Of a stretch of 64,000 nucleotides of DNA, positions 25,942 to 34,201 are shown in pieces (the first letter of the stretch is position 1; every line of letters begins with the position of its first letter). Below the pieces are notes generated by a model. It was given only the letters and a program-made list of their open reading frames with translations. It was not told the origin of the DNA and searched no databases. Position numbers and translations under genes: made by a program. The DNA comes from Nostoc sp. NIES-4103 (GTDB taxonomy: Bacteria; Cyanobacteriota; Cyanobacteriia; Cyanobacteriales; Nostocaceae), in NCBI RefSeq assembly GCF_002368335.1, contig NZ_AP018288.1, positions 7,556,389 to 7,620,388 on the forward strand. The letters run 5' to 3'.

Positions 25942-26505
25942 ATGCCCTCTGAAATTGCTGTCGAGAAAAAAAAGTTAAAAAATCCGCCTTTGGAGTTGCA
26001 CTATTTGGGCGATCGCGTGTTGCGTCAACCGGCAAAGCGCATTACTAAAGTAGATGACGAAATCCGCAAACTAGTGCGCGAAATGCTGCAAACTATGTAC
26101 AGTAACGATGGCATTGGTTTGGCTGCTCCTCAAGTGGGAATTCATAAACAATTAATTGTCATCGACTGTGAACCAGATAATGCAGCAAAACCACCACTAG
26201 TATTGATTAATCCCACGATTAAACAATTTAGTAAGGAAATCTGCGTAGCTCAAGAAGGCTGTTTGAGCATTCCCAATGTTTACATGGATGTTAAGCGTCC
26301 AGCAGTCGTAGAAATTGCCTACAAAGATGAATATGGTCGTCCTCAGACATTAAAGGCTAATGACTTGCTAGCACGCTGTATTCAGCACGAAATGGATCAC
26401 CTAAATGGGGTAGTATTTGTAGACCGCGTAGAAAACTCCTTGACTTTGGCGCAGGAGTTATCTAAAAATGGCTTCTCGTATCAAGCGGTGAAACCAGTAG
26501 CATAG
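25942..26505 (+). CDS. def: Peptide deformylase
   Basis: 187 residues from the ATG giving MPSEIAVEKKK. The three metal-site motifs are intact: GIGLAAPQVG, EGCLSIP with the metal Cys, and QHEMDHLNG with two His and the catalytic Glu. It removes the formyl group from nascent proteins. The 67-residue membrane protein gene starts 10 bases downstream and is probably co-transcribed. Confidence 0.96.
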   Translation: MPSEIAVEKKKLKNPPLELHYLGDRVLRQPAKRITKVDDEIRKLVREMLQTMYSNDGIGLAAPQVGIHKQLIVIDCEPDNAAKPPLVLINPTIKQFSKEICVAQEGCLSIPNVYMDVKRPAVVEIAYKDEYGRPQTLKANDLLARCIQHEMDHLNGVVFVDRVENSLTLAQELSKNGFSYQAVKPVA

Positions 26506-26515
26506 GGGGCTAGTA

Positions 26516-26719
26516 GTGTATTTAACTCCAAAAAGCGGTTTATTGTTAGGTGCTTGTTGTATAACAGCGATCGCAGCTGTGGGTTCGATTTTTGAATTGA
26601 GTTACGGACAACCAGATTTTGGTGTCCCTGCGACAGCAACTATCTTGGGATTAAGCATTCCCTTAACAGTATTATTTTTTGTTGCCGCAGTGAGGGACGC
26701 AAGGGCTAACATAAAATAA
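26516..26719 (+). CDS. Small two-helix membrane protein (67 aa)
   Basis: The GTG start lies 10 bases after def. Two membrane helices (about 8-26 and 42-59) flank a loop ELSYGQPDFGVPATAT; the end RDARANIK is basic. I believe it is a conserved cyanobacterial protein of unknown function. Linkage to def suggests co-expression only. Confidence 0.7.
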   Translation: MYLTPKSGLLLGACCITAIAAVGSIFELSYGQPDFGVPATATILGLSIPLTVLFFVAAVRDARANIK

Positions 26720-26733
26720 GCATCAGGTACATA

Positions 26734-26790
26734 AAAAGGTAAAAGGATGGAGGAAAAATACAAATTTCAACCTTTTACCTTTTATTTTTT
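26734..26790. terminator. Bidirectional terminator between convergent genes
   Basis: AAAAGGTAAAAGG (26734-26746) pairs perfectly with CCTTTTACCTTTT (26771-26783), followed by ATTTTTT on the + strand. It serves the def unit and overlaps the stop of the WD40 gene on the minus strand. Confidence 0.75.
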
Positions 26791-29700
26791 CTCTGTTTCT
26801 ACTGCACCTAAAGCTAAGAGTGTCTTCTTCTGGGCTGGTGTTAACCCTGTAACTCTGGCAATGTTCATTCCTTCGTAGGGTTTCTCAGCTTTCATCGTCA
26901 AAACACATTTGCTTGTGTTGACATCCCAAAGCTTAATTGTTTCATCTTGGCTACCGCTTGCTAAAGTACGACCATCTGGACTAAACGCAACTGACCATAC
27001 CCAATCGGTATGTCCCAAAAGAACATTGAGACATTCACCAGTGTCAAGATTCCATAACCTCACTGTTTGATCGTCACTACCACTGGCTAACAATTTCCCT
27101 TCAGGACTGAAAGCAACTGACCTCACCCAACTAGTGTGTTCTTGTAAGGTTAATAGACATTCACTATTTTGAACATCCCACAACCGCACTGTTTGGTCTT
27201 CGCTACCACTAGCTAACAACTTCCCGTCAGGACTGAAAGCAACTGACCTCACCCAACTAGTATGTCCAGGGAAAGTTTTCAAGCACTGACTAGTATGGAC
27301 ATCCCATAACTTCAATGTTTGGTCTTCGCTGCCACTGACTAACAACTTACCATCAGGACTAAAAGCGATCGCCTGGACTCGATTGGTATGACCGCTGAAA
27401 GTCCTTAGACACTTACCAGTTTTTTTATCCCATAATTTCACAGTTTGGTCATCACTGCTACTTGCTACAGTGCGATTATTGGGACTGAAAGCAACTGACT
27501 GCACCCAACTGGTGTGTCCCTGCAAAGTTAATAGGCAATTACCGTCAGTAACATTCCATAACTTTACAGTTTTATCTTCACTACCACTGACTAAAGTTCT
27601 ACCATCTGGGCTAAAGGCTACTGACCTAACCCAACTTGTATGTCCTTGCAAGGTTAAGAAGCACTTACCAGTGTGGACATCCCATAACTTGACTGTTTTT
27701 TCCTCACTAGTACTTGCCAAAGTTTTACCATCTGGACTAAAAGCAACAGACCTTACCCAACTGGTATACCCCTGCAAAGTTAACAGGCAATTACCATCAC
27801 TGACATTCCACAACTTCACCGTTTGGTCTTCACTACCACTGGCCAGGATTTTTCCATCCTGACTGAAGACAACTGACCTCACCCAATTACTGTGACCGTG
27901 CAATGTTTTGATGCACTTACCATCATTAACATTCCACAACTTTACTGTTTGGTCTTCGCTACCAGTTGCCAGAACTTTGCCATCGGGACTAAAAGCAACT
28001 GACCAGACCCAATTGATATGACCTTGCAAAGTCTTCAGGCATTCACCTGTGTCGATATCCCATAACTTTACTGTTTTATCTTCACTACCACTTGCCAGCA
28101 GTTTACCATCTGGACTAAATGTAACTGACCACACCGAATAAACATGCTCTCGCAAGGTTTTAAAGCATGTACCATCACTAACATTCCATAACTTGATTGT
28201 TTGGTCGTCACTACCACTAACCAGGGTTGTACCGTCAGGACTGAATGCCACTGACCATACCCAACTCATATGTTCCTGCAAGGTTTGAAGACACTCACCA
28301 GTGCTAACATCCCACAATTTTATGGTTTGGTCATCACTGCCGCTTGCTAACAGTTTGCCATCTGGACTAAAGTTAACTGACCTGACCCGACTGTTATGTT
28401 CTTGTAAGATTTTGATACATTTACCAGTGCGGACATTCCATAACCTGACTGTTTGGTCATCACTGCCGCTTGCTAATATTTTGCTATCAGGACTAAAGGC
28501 AACTGATCTGATCCATTTAGTGTGTCCGTCACAATAAAAAAGTGGTTGCCCGTCAGCAACTTGAAATAAATTAATTTGATTGTTGCCATCACCAGTAGCA
28601 CACAATTTTCCGTCTTGGCTCAATGCCACCGAAAAAATAGGCCCTAATGTTTTAGTAAAAATTGATTTAGATAAGTCAGAATAGGCAAAATTTACATTAT
28701 GTAGTTTTACACCCTGTAAGTAAGCTTGCCAAACAGCTAAGTGGGACAAATCATAGTCTTCTAAATCAGTTTCTATTTGAGTAAGTAAATTGAGAGTATT
28801 ACCTCCTGCATATCCTGGTTTAATAGAAGATTTTTCACGCAAATTTTCTATGATTGCAGTCAAACTAGCTGTAATCTTGCTGGGAATTATCAAAAGACTG
28901 AGTAAGCTTTTGATAATTGGTTTCAATATCAGACGAATTTGAATATCTCTCACATAGTCTTTGGTAGTGGCTTTGATGAGAGCATGACTCATGAATACTG
29001 CAATTTTACCTGTACTAATTTCTTGAGAAATTTCTTCAACCAATCGGTCTGTGATATACTCCATAACCACAGGTTGCAAAGTGAATAGGGCAGCACTTTT
29101 TTCAATTAGCGATCGCCTGCGTAAAGATTCCAGTGCCTCCAGTAATTCCCTTTTTGGCAAGGGACGCACAATATCATCTAATAATTCTTCTAGGGAAACT
29201 AATTCACGCTTGATTGCCAACCAGTAAATAATTTCTTTTTCTAGCTTGGAGGTGCGCTCAAATTGCTGTTCTAATAAATTACGGGTGTCACCAAAAATTA
29301 TCTCTCCTGCATCTAAAAAGGCAGCGATATCCCCACCAAATAATTCCCGAATTGTCTCAGAAACTAGCTTTAATGCTAAAGGATTACCTGAGTAATTTTC
29401 AATTAGTTGTACCCAGTTTTTCTGTAAACCGAATAAGCCTTTATCTTTGAGAATTTCTTGACCTTCTGTTTCTCCTAATCCAGGTAATGACAATGTTCTA
29501 ACTGGTGATGCTTCTCCTTCTAAAGGCACTAATTCTTTTGGTTTTTCTCGCGAAGTTAGCACTAAGCAACTTTGATGGGGTTCTTCTCCTATCCGTTTAA
29601 ATAATAGACCATAATCCTCATATCCTTCTCGATAATATCCAGCGTGATGGCCGCCTTGTAAAATTGTCTCTGCATTATCCAATAGCACAAGACAACGGCG

Positions 29701-30315
29701 CTTTCGGAAATAATTAATTAGCAGCGTTATTTGTTCATCTACACTTTCTGGCAATTCTATGTCTCGCTCATCAGCTAAGAATCCAATCAAAAGTGCTAAC
29801 ATTTCTTGGATAGGTGGAGCATTGCGGAGAGTTCGCCAAATTAGACAGTCAAAATTATCCAGAACTTCGTCTGCTAGTTTCACAGATAAGGCCGTTTTGC
29901 CGATACCTCCCATACCTAATAATGCTATTAAGCGGCAGTTATCTTTGATAATCCACTGCTTGAGTTGTGACAGTTCTGCTTTCCTTCCGTAAAAAACTCC
30001 AACAATACTAGGTGCTTCTCCCCAATCTTGGGGCTTGTCAATCAACCTGACTACAGTTGGTGAGGATGCTTGATACGCACTTGAGATAACTTGCTGTAAC
30101 TTGGTGAGTTTACCTGGCCCAGCGCCACTAACTTGAAATTTTTTGTAAACCTCACTCAATCTCTTACGTACCGCCTCAGCGCTGATACCCAATTCAAGTG
30201 CGATCGCATTTGGCACTTTCCCCTCAACGGCATGTAAAAATACCTCTAGCTCACTGCTAGACAAGCCATGCTCTTCGGCTAAAGCCACAAGAAAGTTTTG
30301 GGGAATCGCATTCAT
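26782..30315 (-). CDS. HTH-NB-ARC-WD40 STAND protein with 14 near-identical WD repeats
   Basis: 1177 residues. Residues 1-75 contain a LuxR-like HTH (SSSELEVFLHAVEGKVPNAIALELGISAEAVRKRLSEV). The NB-ARC NTPase has Walker A GMGGIGKT (134-141) and Walker B CLVLLDNAE (about 208-216). A helical region and a short LSHLAVWQAYLQGVKLHNVNFAYSDL segment lead to 14 WD40 repeats from about 558 to 1146, each 42 residues, enough for two seven-blade propellers. Repeats are very alike (VRSVAFSPDGKLLASGSEDQTVKLWDV); variation clusters at the blade-edge positions. STAND proteins are signal-triggered oligomerising switches; the repeats should sense a ligand. The output is unknown, and the HTH may regulate genes. 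It is monocistronic. Confidence 0.9.
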   Translation of the reverse strand: MNAIPQNFLVALAEEHGLSSSELEVFLHAVEGKVPNAIALELGISAEAVRKRLSEVYKKFQVSGAGPGKLTKLQQVISSAYQASSPTVVRLIDKPQDWGEAPSIVGVFYGRKAELSQLKQWIIKDNCRLIALLGMGGIGKTALSVKLADEVLDNFDCLIWRTLRNAPPIQEMLALLIGFLADERDIELPESVDEQITLLINYFRKRRCLVLLDNAETILQGGHHAGYYREGYEDYGLLFKRIGEEPHQSCLVLTSREKPKELVPLEGEASPVRTLSLPGLGETEGQEILKDKGLFGLQKNWVQLIENYSGNPLALKLVSETIRELFGGDIAAFLDAGEIIFGDTRNLLEQQFERTSKLEKEIIYWLAIKRELVSLEELLDDIVRPLPKRELLEALESLRRRSLIEKSAALFTLQPVVMEYITDRLVEEISQEISTGKIAVFMSHALIKATTKDYVRDIQIRLILKPIIKSLLSLLIIPSKITASLTAIIENLREKSSIKPGYAGGNTLNLLTQIETDLEDYDLSHLAVWQAYLQGVKLHNVNFAYSDLSKSIFTKTLGPIFSVALSQDGKLCATGDGNNQINLFQVADGQPLFYCDGHTKWIRSVAFSPDSKILASGSDDQTVRLWNVRTGKCIKILQEHNSRVRSVNFSPDGKLLASGSDDQTIKLWDVSTGECLQTLQEHMSWVWSVAFSPDGTTLVSGSDDQTIKLWNVSDGTCFKTLREHVYSVWSVTFSPDGKLLASGSEDKTVKLWDIDTGECLKTLQGHINWVWSVAFSPDGKVLATGSEDQTVKLWNVNDGKCIKTLHGHSNWVRSVVFSQDGKILASGSEDQTVKLWNVSDGNCLLTLQGYTSWVRSVAFSPDGKTLASTSEEKTVKLWDVHTGKCFLTLQGHTSWVRSVAFSPDGRTLVSGSEDKTVKLWNVTDGNCLLTLQGHTSWVQSVAFSPNNRTVASSSDDQTVKLWDKKTGKCLRTFSGHTNRVQAIAFSPDGKLLVSGSEDQTLKLWDVHTSQCLKTFPGHTSWVRSVAFSPDGKLLASGSEDQTVRLWDVQNSECLLTLQEHTSWVRSVAFSPEGKLLASGSDDQTVRLWNLDTGECLNVLLGHTDWVWSVAFSPDGRTLASGSQDETIKLWDVNTSKCVLTMKAEKPYEGMNIARVTGLTPAQKKTLLALGAVETEKK

Positions 30316-30945
30316 GCTTCCACCAAGATGAAACTACACACACAATGTTACCTCACTATGTGAGAAAGCTAGCTGCCATAGTGCCAATTCAGTAGGTGTA
30401 CTGGGGACTGGAGACTGGGGAAAGATTTTCTATATACCCAATCCCTAATACCCAGTACCCAATCACCAATCTAATACTTTCGGTTGATTTTCTGATCTTT
30501 TACCTTGACTCAAGTAACTTAGTTACTTTATAGTGAGATTACATAGTTAGTTTGAGTAACTTAGTAACTCTACGGTTAGCTCAGATAAACTTAGTGAATA
30601 AAAGATAAAGGCTGAAATCGTTGATTCCGACGATTGTGAAAAAGGTGATTGTTCAAAGTCTGTTGTCGATAGGAATTGTATTTTAGGAGTTGATGCACGT
30701 CTTGTGCATTCTGTGTCATCACGAATATTGAGGGCTTAATTCAGATTTCCAAATTACCCTTGCAATTAGTTTAAGGTTTACTTTTCATTAACACTGTTTG
30801 GCATTCAGACTTGACTCAGGTTTGGTAGGACTGCTGCGTGCCTTGACTAGCAAAGGAGCAACGCTATTGGTATTTGCTCCTCACTTTAGGGTAGTCGAGG
30901 GTGCGCTTGCGCCCTAGATTCAACTCTCAAAACAGGACAAAAATT
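30316..30945 (+). other. Long structured leader/intergenic region
   Basis: No gene over 630 bases. Two related 15-mers, AGTAACTTAGTTACT (30513-) and AGTAACTTAGTAACT (about 30556-), resemble operator half-sites. Downstream are hairpins ATGCAC/GTGCAT (about 30693-30709), AGGAGCAA/TTGCTCCT (about 30855-30884) and a GC-rich AGGGTGC/GCGCCCT just before the small membrane gene. Together they suggest a structured 5' leader. An STRR of ACTGGGG type lies at 30400-30420. Confidence 0.4.
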
Positions 30946-31185
30946 ATGAAAAACAGTCTCAAAGATGACCGGAATGTGCTTTTCAATTGGGCTTGTAAGG
31001 GACTCAAGTATTTTCTGCTGATTCTGCTTGGTTTTGCGATCGCTGTGATTGTATCTCACGTTTTCGGTGCTGTCTCGCTCGTTGGCATACTGCTATCTAC
31101 AAGTGTATGGATATGGTTTTTGAGGATAGCAGTTTTTCTATTTTGCCTGTTTGCGATCGCCATGATGATTGAGTCTTGGGGTTAA
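30946..31185 (+). CDS. Small membrane protein (79 aa)
   Basis: The start is the ATG giving MKNSLKDDRNVLFNWACKG; the earlier in-frame GTG lies in the leader hairpin. Two hydrophobic helices (about 22-43 and 50-75) are separated by a short loop. No family is recognised. It is followed 109 bases later by another small membrane protein on the same strand, with a strong hairpin in between. Confidence 0.6.
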   Translation: MKNSLKDDRNVLFNWACKGLKYFLLILLGFAIAVIVSHVFGAVSLVGILLSTSVWIWFLRIAVFLFCLFAIAMMIESWG

Positions 31186-31242
31186 CTTTTCATCTATTCA
31201 TCAATACATAAATAGGTGCTATTCCAGATTAGTGCTGAAATT

Positions 31243-31273
31243 GCCTTTGGCTAATTTGCACTTAGCCAAGGGC
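31243..31273 (+). promoter_or_regulatory. 12-bp hairpin between two small membrane protein genes
   Basis: GCCTTTGGCTAA (31243-31254) pairs with TTAGCCAAGGGC (31262-31273), one G-U, 7-base loop. No T-run follows, so it may stabilise or process the mRNA rather than terminate it. The next gene starts 21 bases downstream. Confidence 0.6.
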
Positions 31274-31294
31274 TTCATAATAGGAGTTTCTATC

Positions 31295-31474
31295 ATGTCA
31301 AACAACGATAACGATTTTGGGGCAGAAAGACTGTCCCCGATTTTAGCTATCTTAGTTGCAGGTTCACTCTCTTTAGCAATTGTTAACAAAGATAATCATC
31401 CAGCATATTTTGACATTGTAAAAATAGCTATGGCTTATAGCTTTGGTTCTTACAAGTCTAAGTCCAAAAAGTAG
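31295..31474 (+). CDS. Small protein with one hydrophobic segment (59 aa)
   Basis: The ATG giving MSNNDNDFGAERLSP follows AGGAG. One hydrophobic helix (LSPILAILVAGSLSLAIV) and a Lys/Ser-rich tail YKSKSKK are seen. The frame is open upstream but through the hairpin, so the shorter start is preferred. No family is recognised. Confidence 0.55.
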   Translation: MSNNDNDFGAERLSPILAILVAGSLSLAIVNKDNHPAYFDIVKIAMAYSFGSYKSKSKK

Positions 31475-31623
31475 ACATAATAGAAAATTCCAAGTAATAG
31501 ATTATCCTGGTTGAAGTTGTTGATTGATGACTGATGACTGATGACTATGAACACGGAGTCTGAACAATTACAATGGGATATTTTTTATTTGGAATTCTCC
31601 TCATACGCTTCTAAAATAGAAGA

Positions 31624-32427
31624 ATGCTCTCAACTCAAACTCAACTATTACGACTCTCTCAAGGACACCTAAACTTACTCGAAGCTTGTCCGCGTAAATT
31701 CCAACACACCTACTTAGAACAACTCAATTCTCCCTTAAATCCCGAACATGAGGAACGGCAAACTTTGGGTAGTCGCTTTCACCTGCTGATGCAGCAGCGA
31801 GAAATGGGTTTGCCAATTGAGGGTTTTTTAGAAGCGGATACTCAACTGCAAAGCTGGATGGCAGGTTTTGCCAATGCAGCACCGGAAATTTTGACACCTG
31901 CAAACGATAAGCAAACTTTTCGTGAAAGCGAACACTACCGCACCCTGCAAGTGCAAAACTATTTGCTTACAGTTGTCTATGATTTATTGATTGCAGATAA
32001 CCAGCAAGCACAAATTCTCGACTGGAAAACTTATCCTCAACCCCCAACTAAACGCAAGTTAGAACAGAACTGGCAAACACGTCTTTATATGTATGTGTTA
32101 GCTGAAACTAGCGAATACTTGCCAGAAAATATTTCTATGACTTACTGGTTTGTCCAGTCTGAAGGCAGACCAAAAAATATTAAGTTTAATTACAGTACTA
32201 ACCAGCACCAGCAAACAGCAAAAAAACTTAATCAATTGTTAAATCAGTTAACTCTTTGGCTGGAAAGATATCAAGAAAATGAGCCATTTCCCCAAGTTAG
32301 AGATGGTCACAAAGTTTGTGAATATTGTAACTTTGCGACAAGATGCGATCGCACACAACCAGCTGAAGAAGAAATCTCTAAAAACTCCTTACCAAATCTC
32401 GACAGTATTCAAGAAGTATCGCTTTGA
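31624..32427 (+). CDS. PD-(D/E)xK nuclease, RecB/Cas4-like with Fe-S cysteines
   Basis: 267 residues. The nuclease core shows VVYDLLI (Asp120) and ILDWKT (Asp133, Lys135). One Cys lies near the N-terminus (EACPRKFQ, Cys22) and three near the end (CEYCNFATRC, 232, 235, 241), the arrangement that binds a [4Fe-4S] cluster in AddB/Cas4-type nucleases. It should cut or trim DNA ends. There is no CRISPR array or cas gene nearby, so it is a stand-alone cyanobacterial member. The gene is monocistronic. Confidence 0.85.
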   Translation: MLSTQTQLLRLSQGHLNLLEACPRKFQHTYLEQLNSPLNPEHEERQTLGSRFHLLMQQREMGLPIEGFLEADTQLQSWMAGFANAAPEILTPANDKQTFRESEHYRTLQVQNYLLTVVYDLLIADNQQAQILDWKTYPQPPTKRKLEQNWQTRLYMYVLAETSEYLPENISMTYWFVQSEGRPKNIKFNYSTNQHQQTAKKLNQLLNQLTLWLERYQENEPFPQVRDGHKVCEYCNFATRCDRTQPAEEEISKNSLPNLDSIQEVSL

Positions 32428-32839
32428 TATTGGATGAATGCTGATAGTAAGGCACGATTGGTCAACGTGTAGCAAGCATAAGCAAGTTTTATCAGCCAAC
32501 GAAATTATGCGGGTTGTAGTGGTTGGGATGTCGGGCTGATTGATAAGCCTGGGTTAATCACCTGGAATCGCTTTGAGCAAATTTTAACTGAATGACTGAG
32601 AAATCTGAATCTTTAACTTGATAAATCCACCAAAAACCATCAACACCCATAATATATCTCTAGTATATACGACTGTTTTATTGGTAATGCTAAATCTATA
32701 ATTAAAGCATTTTTCAAAAGTATATATACTTGGCTTATATACTTATTGAGTACTTGCTTGATACTAACTTAGTAGCAATTTGGTTTTATTCCCTAAAAAG
32801 GGCGATAAGGAATAGACAAAAAACACAGTTACAGTTTTA
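32428..32839. other. Intergenic region with a possible coding remnant
   Basis: At 32482-32595 (+) a 37-codon open stretch ends in TGA and reads like protein (SGWDVGLIDKPGLITWNRF), but has no start and is preceded by a stop, so it may be a decayed gene end. A 14-bp palindrome AAGTATATATACTT lies at 32718-32731. Confidence 0.3.
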
Positions 32840-33136
32840 TTATTCATCTGCGAATAAAGATTCTAAATCTCGATAGCCACTAGCAACAGGAGCAATACTA
32901 ATTCCGTCTTCTCTTGGATAGTAAAATATAATGTAATCATCCACAAAAAAACCACGCAGGTTTGGTACAAGCTTTGTATAACTTTTCCCCAACATGGGGA
33001 AACTAGCAACTAGTTTACACTTGGTGCGAATGTTATCAAAAAGCTTAGAGGCTGCTTTTGGGTTACTCCGAGCAATATATTCACAAATTTCGTCTAAATC
33101 TTTAATTGCTGCCTCTGAAAGTGAATAATTATTCAT
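32840..33136 (-). CDS. ParE/RelE-type toxin
   Basis: 98 residues: SLSEAAIKDLDEICEYIARSNPKAASKLFDNIRTKC, then PMLGKSYTKLVPNLRGFFVDDYIIFYYPREDGISI, the ParE fold with the typical beta-strand end. Toxins of this type poison gyrase (ParE) or cut mRNA (RelE); ParE is favoured by the ParD-like partner. Its ATG overlaps the antitoxin stop as ATGA. Confidence 0.87.
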   Translation of the reverse strand: MNNYSLSEAAIKDLDEICEYIARSNPKAASKLFDNIRTKCKLVASFPMLGKSYTKLVPNLRGFFVDDYIIFYYPREDGISIAPVASGYRDLESLFADE

Positions 33137-33390
33137 TCAGAGGACTCCTCAGCAATTAAACGAATTTTTTCTTGTAATCTAGCAAATACAACTTCGCCAT
33201 CAGTTACTTGTCCATTAACAATTTGTTCAGTTCCTACAGAAATTTTTTGTCGTAAATCTTCAATTCGCTGTTCTCTTTCCTGTAGGAGTTTAAAGGCTTC
33301 ATTGATGACCTCATCTGCACTAGCGAATCTACCAATTGCCAGCTGTGCTTGAATAAATTGCTCTAGTTCTGGTTTGATTTGGATGTACAT
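33133..33390 (-). CDS. ParD-like antitoxin
   Basis: 85 residues from the ATG giving MYIQIKPELEQFIQAQLAIGRFASADEVINEAFKLLQERE, a ribbon-helix-helix protein as in ParD/CopG antitoxins, with an acidic helical tail for toxin binding. The frame is open 23 codons upstream but that part looks non-coding. The gene order antitoxin-toxin with a 4-base overlap is typical, and the pair should repress its own promoter. Confidence 0.85.
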   Translation of the reverse strand: MYIQIKPELEQFIQAQLAIGRFASADEVINEAFKLLQEREQRIEDLRQKISVGTEQIVNGQVTDGEVVFARLQEKIRLIAEESSE

Positions 33391-33529
33391 ATTTTCTAAC
33401 TCTATGTAATTAATACTTGGGCAACATTGGGGCTTAATTTTTGTTGAAGTCGCGTTCACTGAACTGTATTGATCTTAAACCAGCAAGGGAGTAATTACGA
33501 ATGACAACTGACAAATGACAACTGACAAA

Positions 33530-34006
33530 TTATAAAGACATTCGCTCTTTCTTCTCAAAATACTGTTGATGTTCTTCTGTTGCCAAGTAGTATTCACCAG
33601 CAGACGTAATTTGTGTAACTATATCCTTAGTAAATCTACCCGACATTTGAAGCTTTGCCTTTGAACGCCTCGCTGCTTCTGCCTGCTGGGCATTGTGAAA
33701 AAATATTACTGACCTGTACTGTTCTCCTCTATCTGGCCCTTGACGGTTTAGCGTTGTCGGGTCGTGTATATCCCAAAATACCGCTAGCAAGTCTTCATAA
33801 CTTACGTATTGTGGATCATACTCTACCTGCACTACCTCAGCATGACCTGTTATCCTTGCTAACACATCGAGGTAAGACGGGTTAGGAAAATCTCCCCCCA
33901 TATAGCCGACTGAGGTCGATACAACTCCCTTTACCTTACGAAATGCTGCCTCGACACCCCAAAAACAGCCAGCACCAAATGTTGCTTTCTCTATTGGTAA
34001 ATTCAT
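33530..34006 (-). CDS. msrA: Peptide-methionine (S)-S-oxide reductase MsrA
   Basis: 158 residues. The catalytic Cys14 lies in FGAGCFWGVE, followed by GVVSTSVGYMGG, GHAEVVQVEYDP and EQYRSVIFFH. It reduces methionine-S-sulfoxide in oxidised proteins. No MsrB is fused. No second C-terminal recycling Cys is present, so it probably uses a one- or two-Cys scheme with an external partner. Confidence 0.95.
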   Translation of the reverse strand: MNLPIEKATFGAGCFWGVEAAFRKVKGVVSTSVGYMGGDFPNPSYLDVLARITGHAEVVQVEYDPQYVSYEDLLAVFWDIHDPTTLNRQGPDRGEQYRSVIFFHNAQQAEAARRSKAKLQMSGRFTKDIVTQITSAGEYYLATEEHQQYFEKKERMSL

Positions 34007-34201
34007 AATTTTGGATTTTGGATTTTAGATTTTAGATTGTGAATTCCCTTGTACATCCGGGTTTTATGAATCAATCTGTCGCAATCATTTTTAAAATTGG
34101 TATAATTTGTAATTAATATATAGCAATATAACTAAAAGGTGCGTTACGCTGTCGCGTTAACACACCCTACGATTTCTATCTTATCCCCCCTGCACCCCTG
34201 C

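Noticed and set aside
27470..28537. Open frames on the + strand opposite the WD40 gene
   Set aside because: They are shadows of the 126-bp coding repeat, which lacks stops in several frames.
31624..32427. CRISPR Cas4 role for the Fe-S nuclease
   Set aside because: No cas1/cas2, array or other CRISPR gene is in the window; stand-alone members are common.
32718..32731. AAGTATATATACTT palindrome as the operator of the ParE/ParD pair
   Set aside because: It lies downstream of the toxin gene, not at the antitoxin promoter; in AT-rich DNA such palindromes arise by chance.
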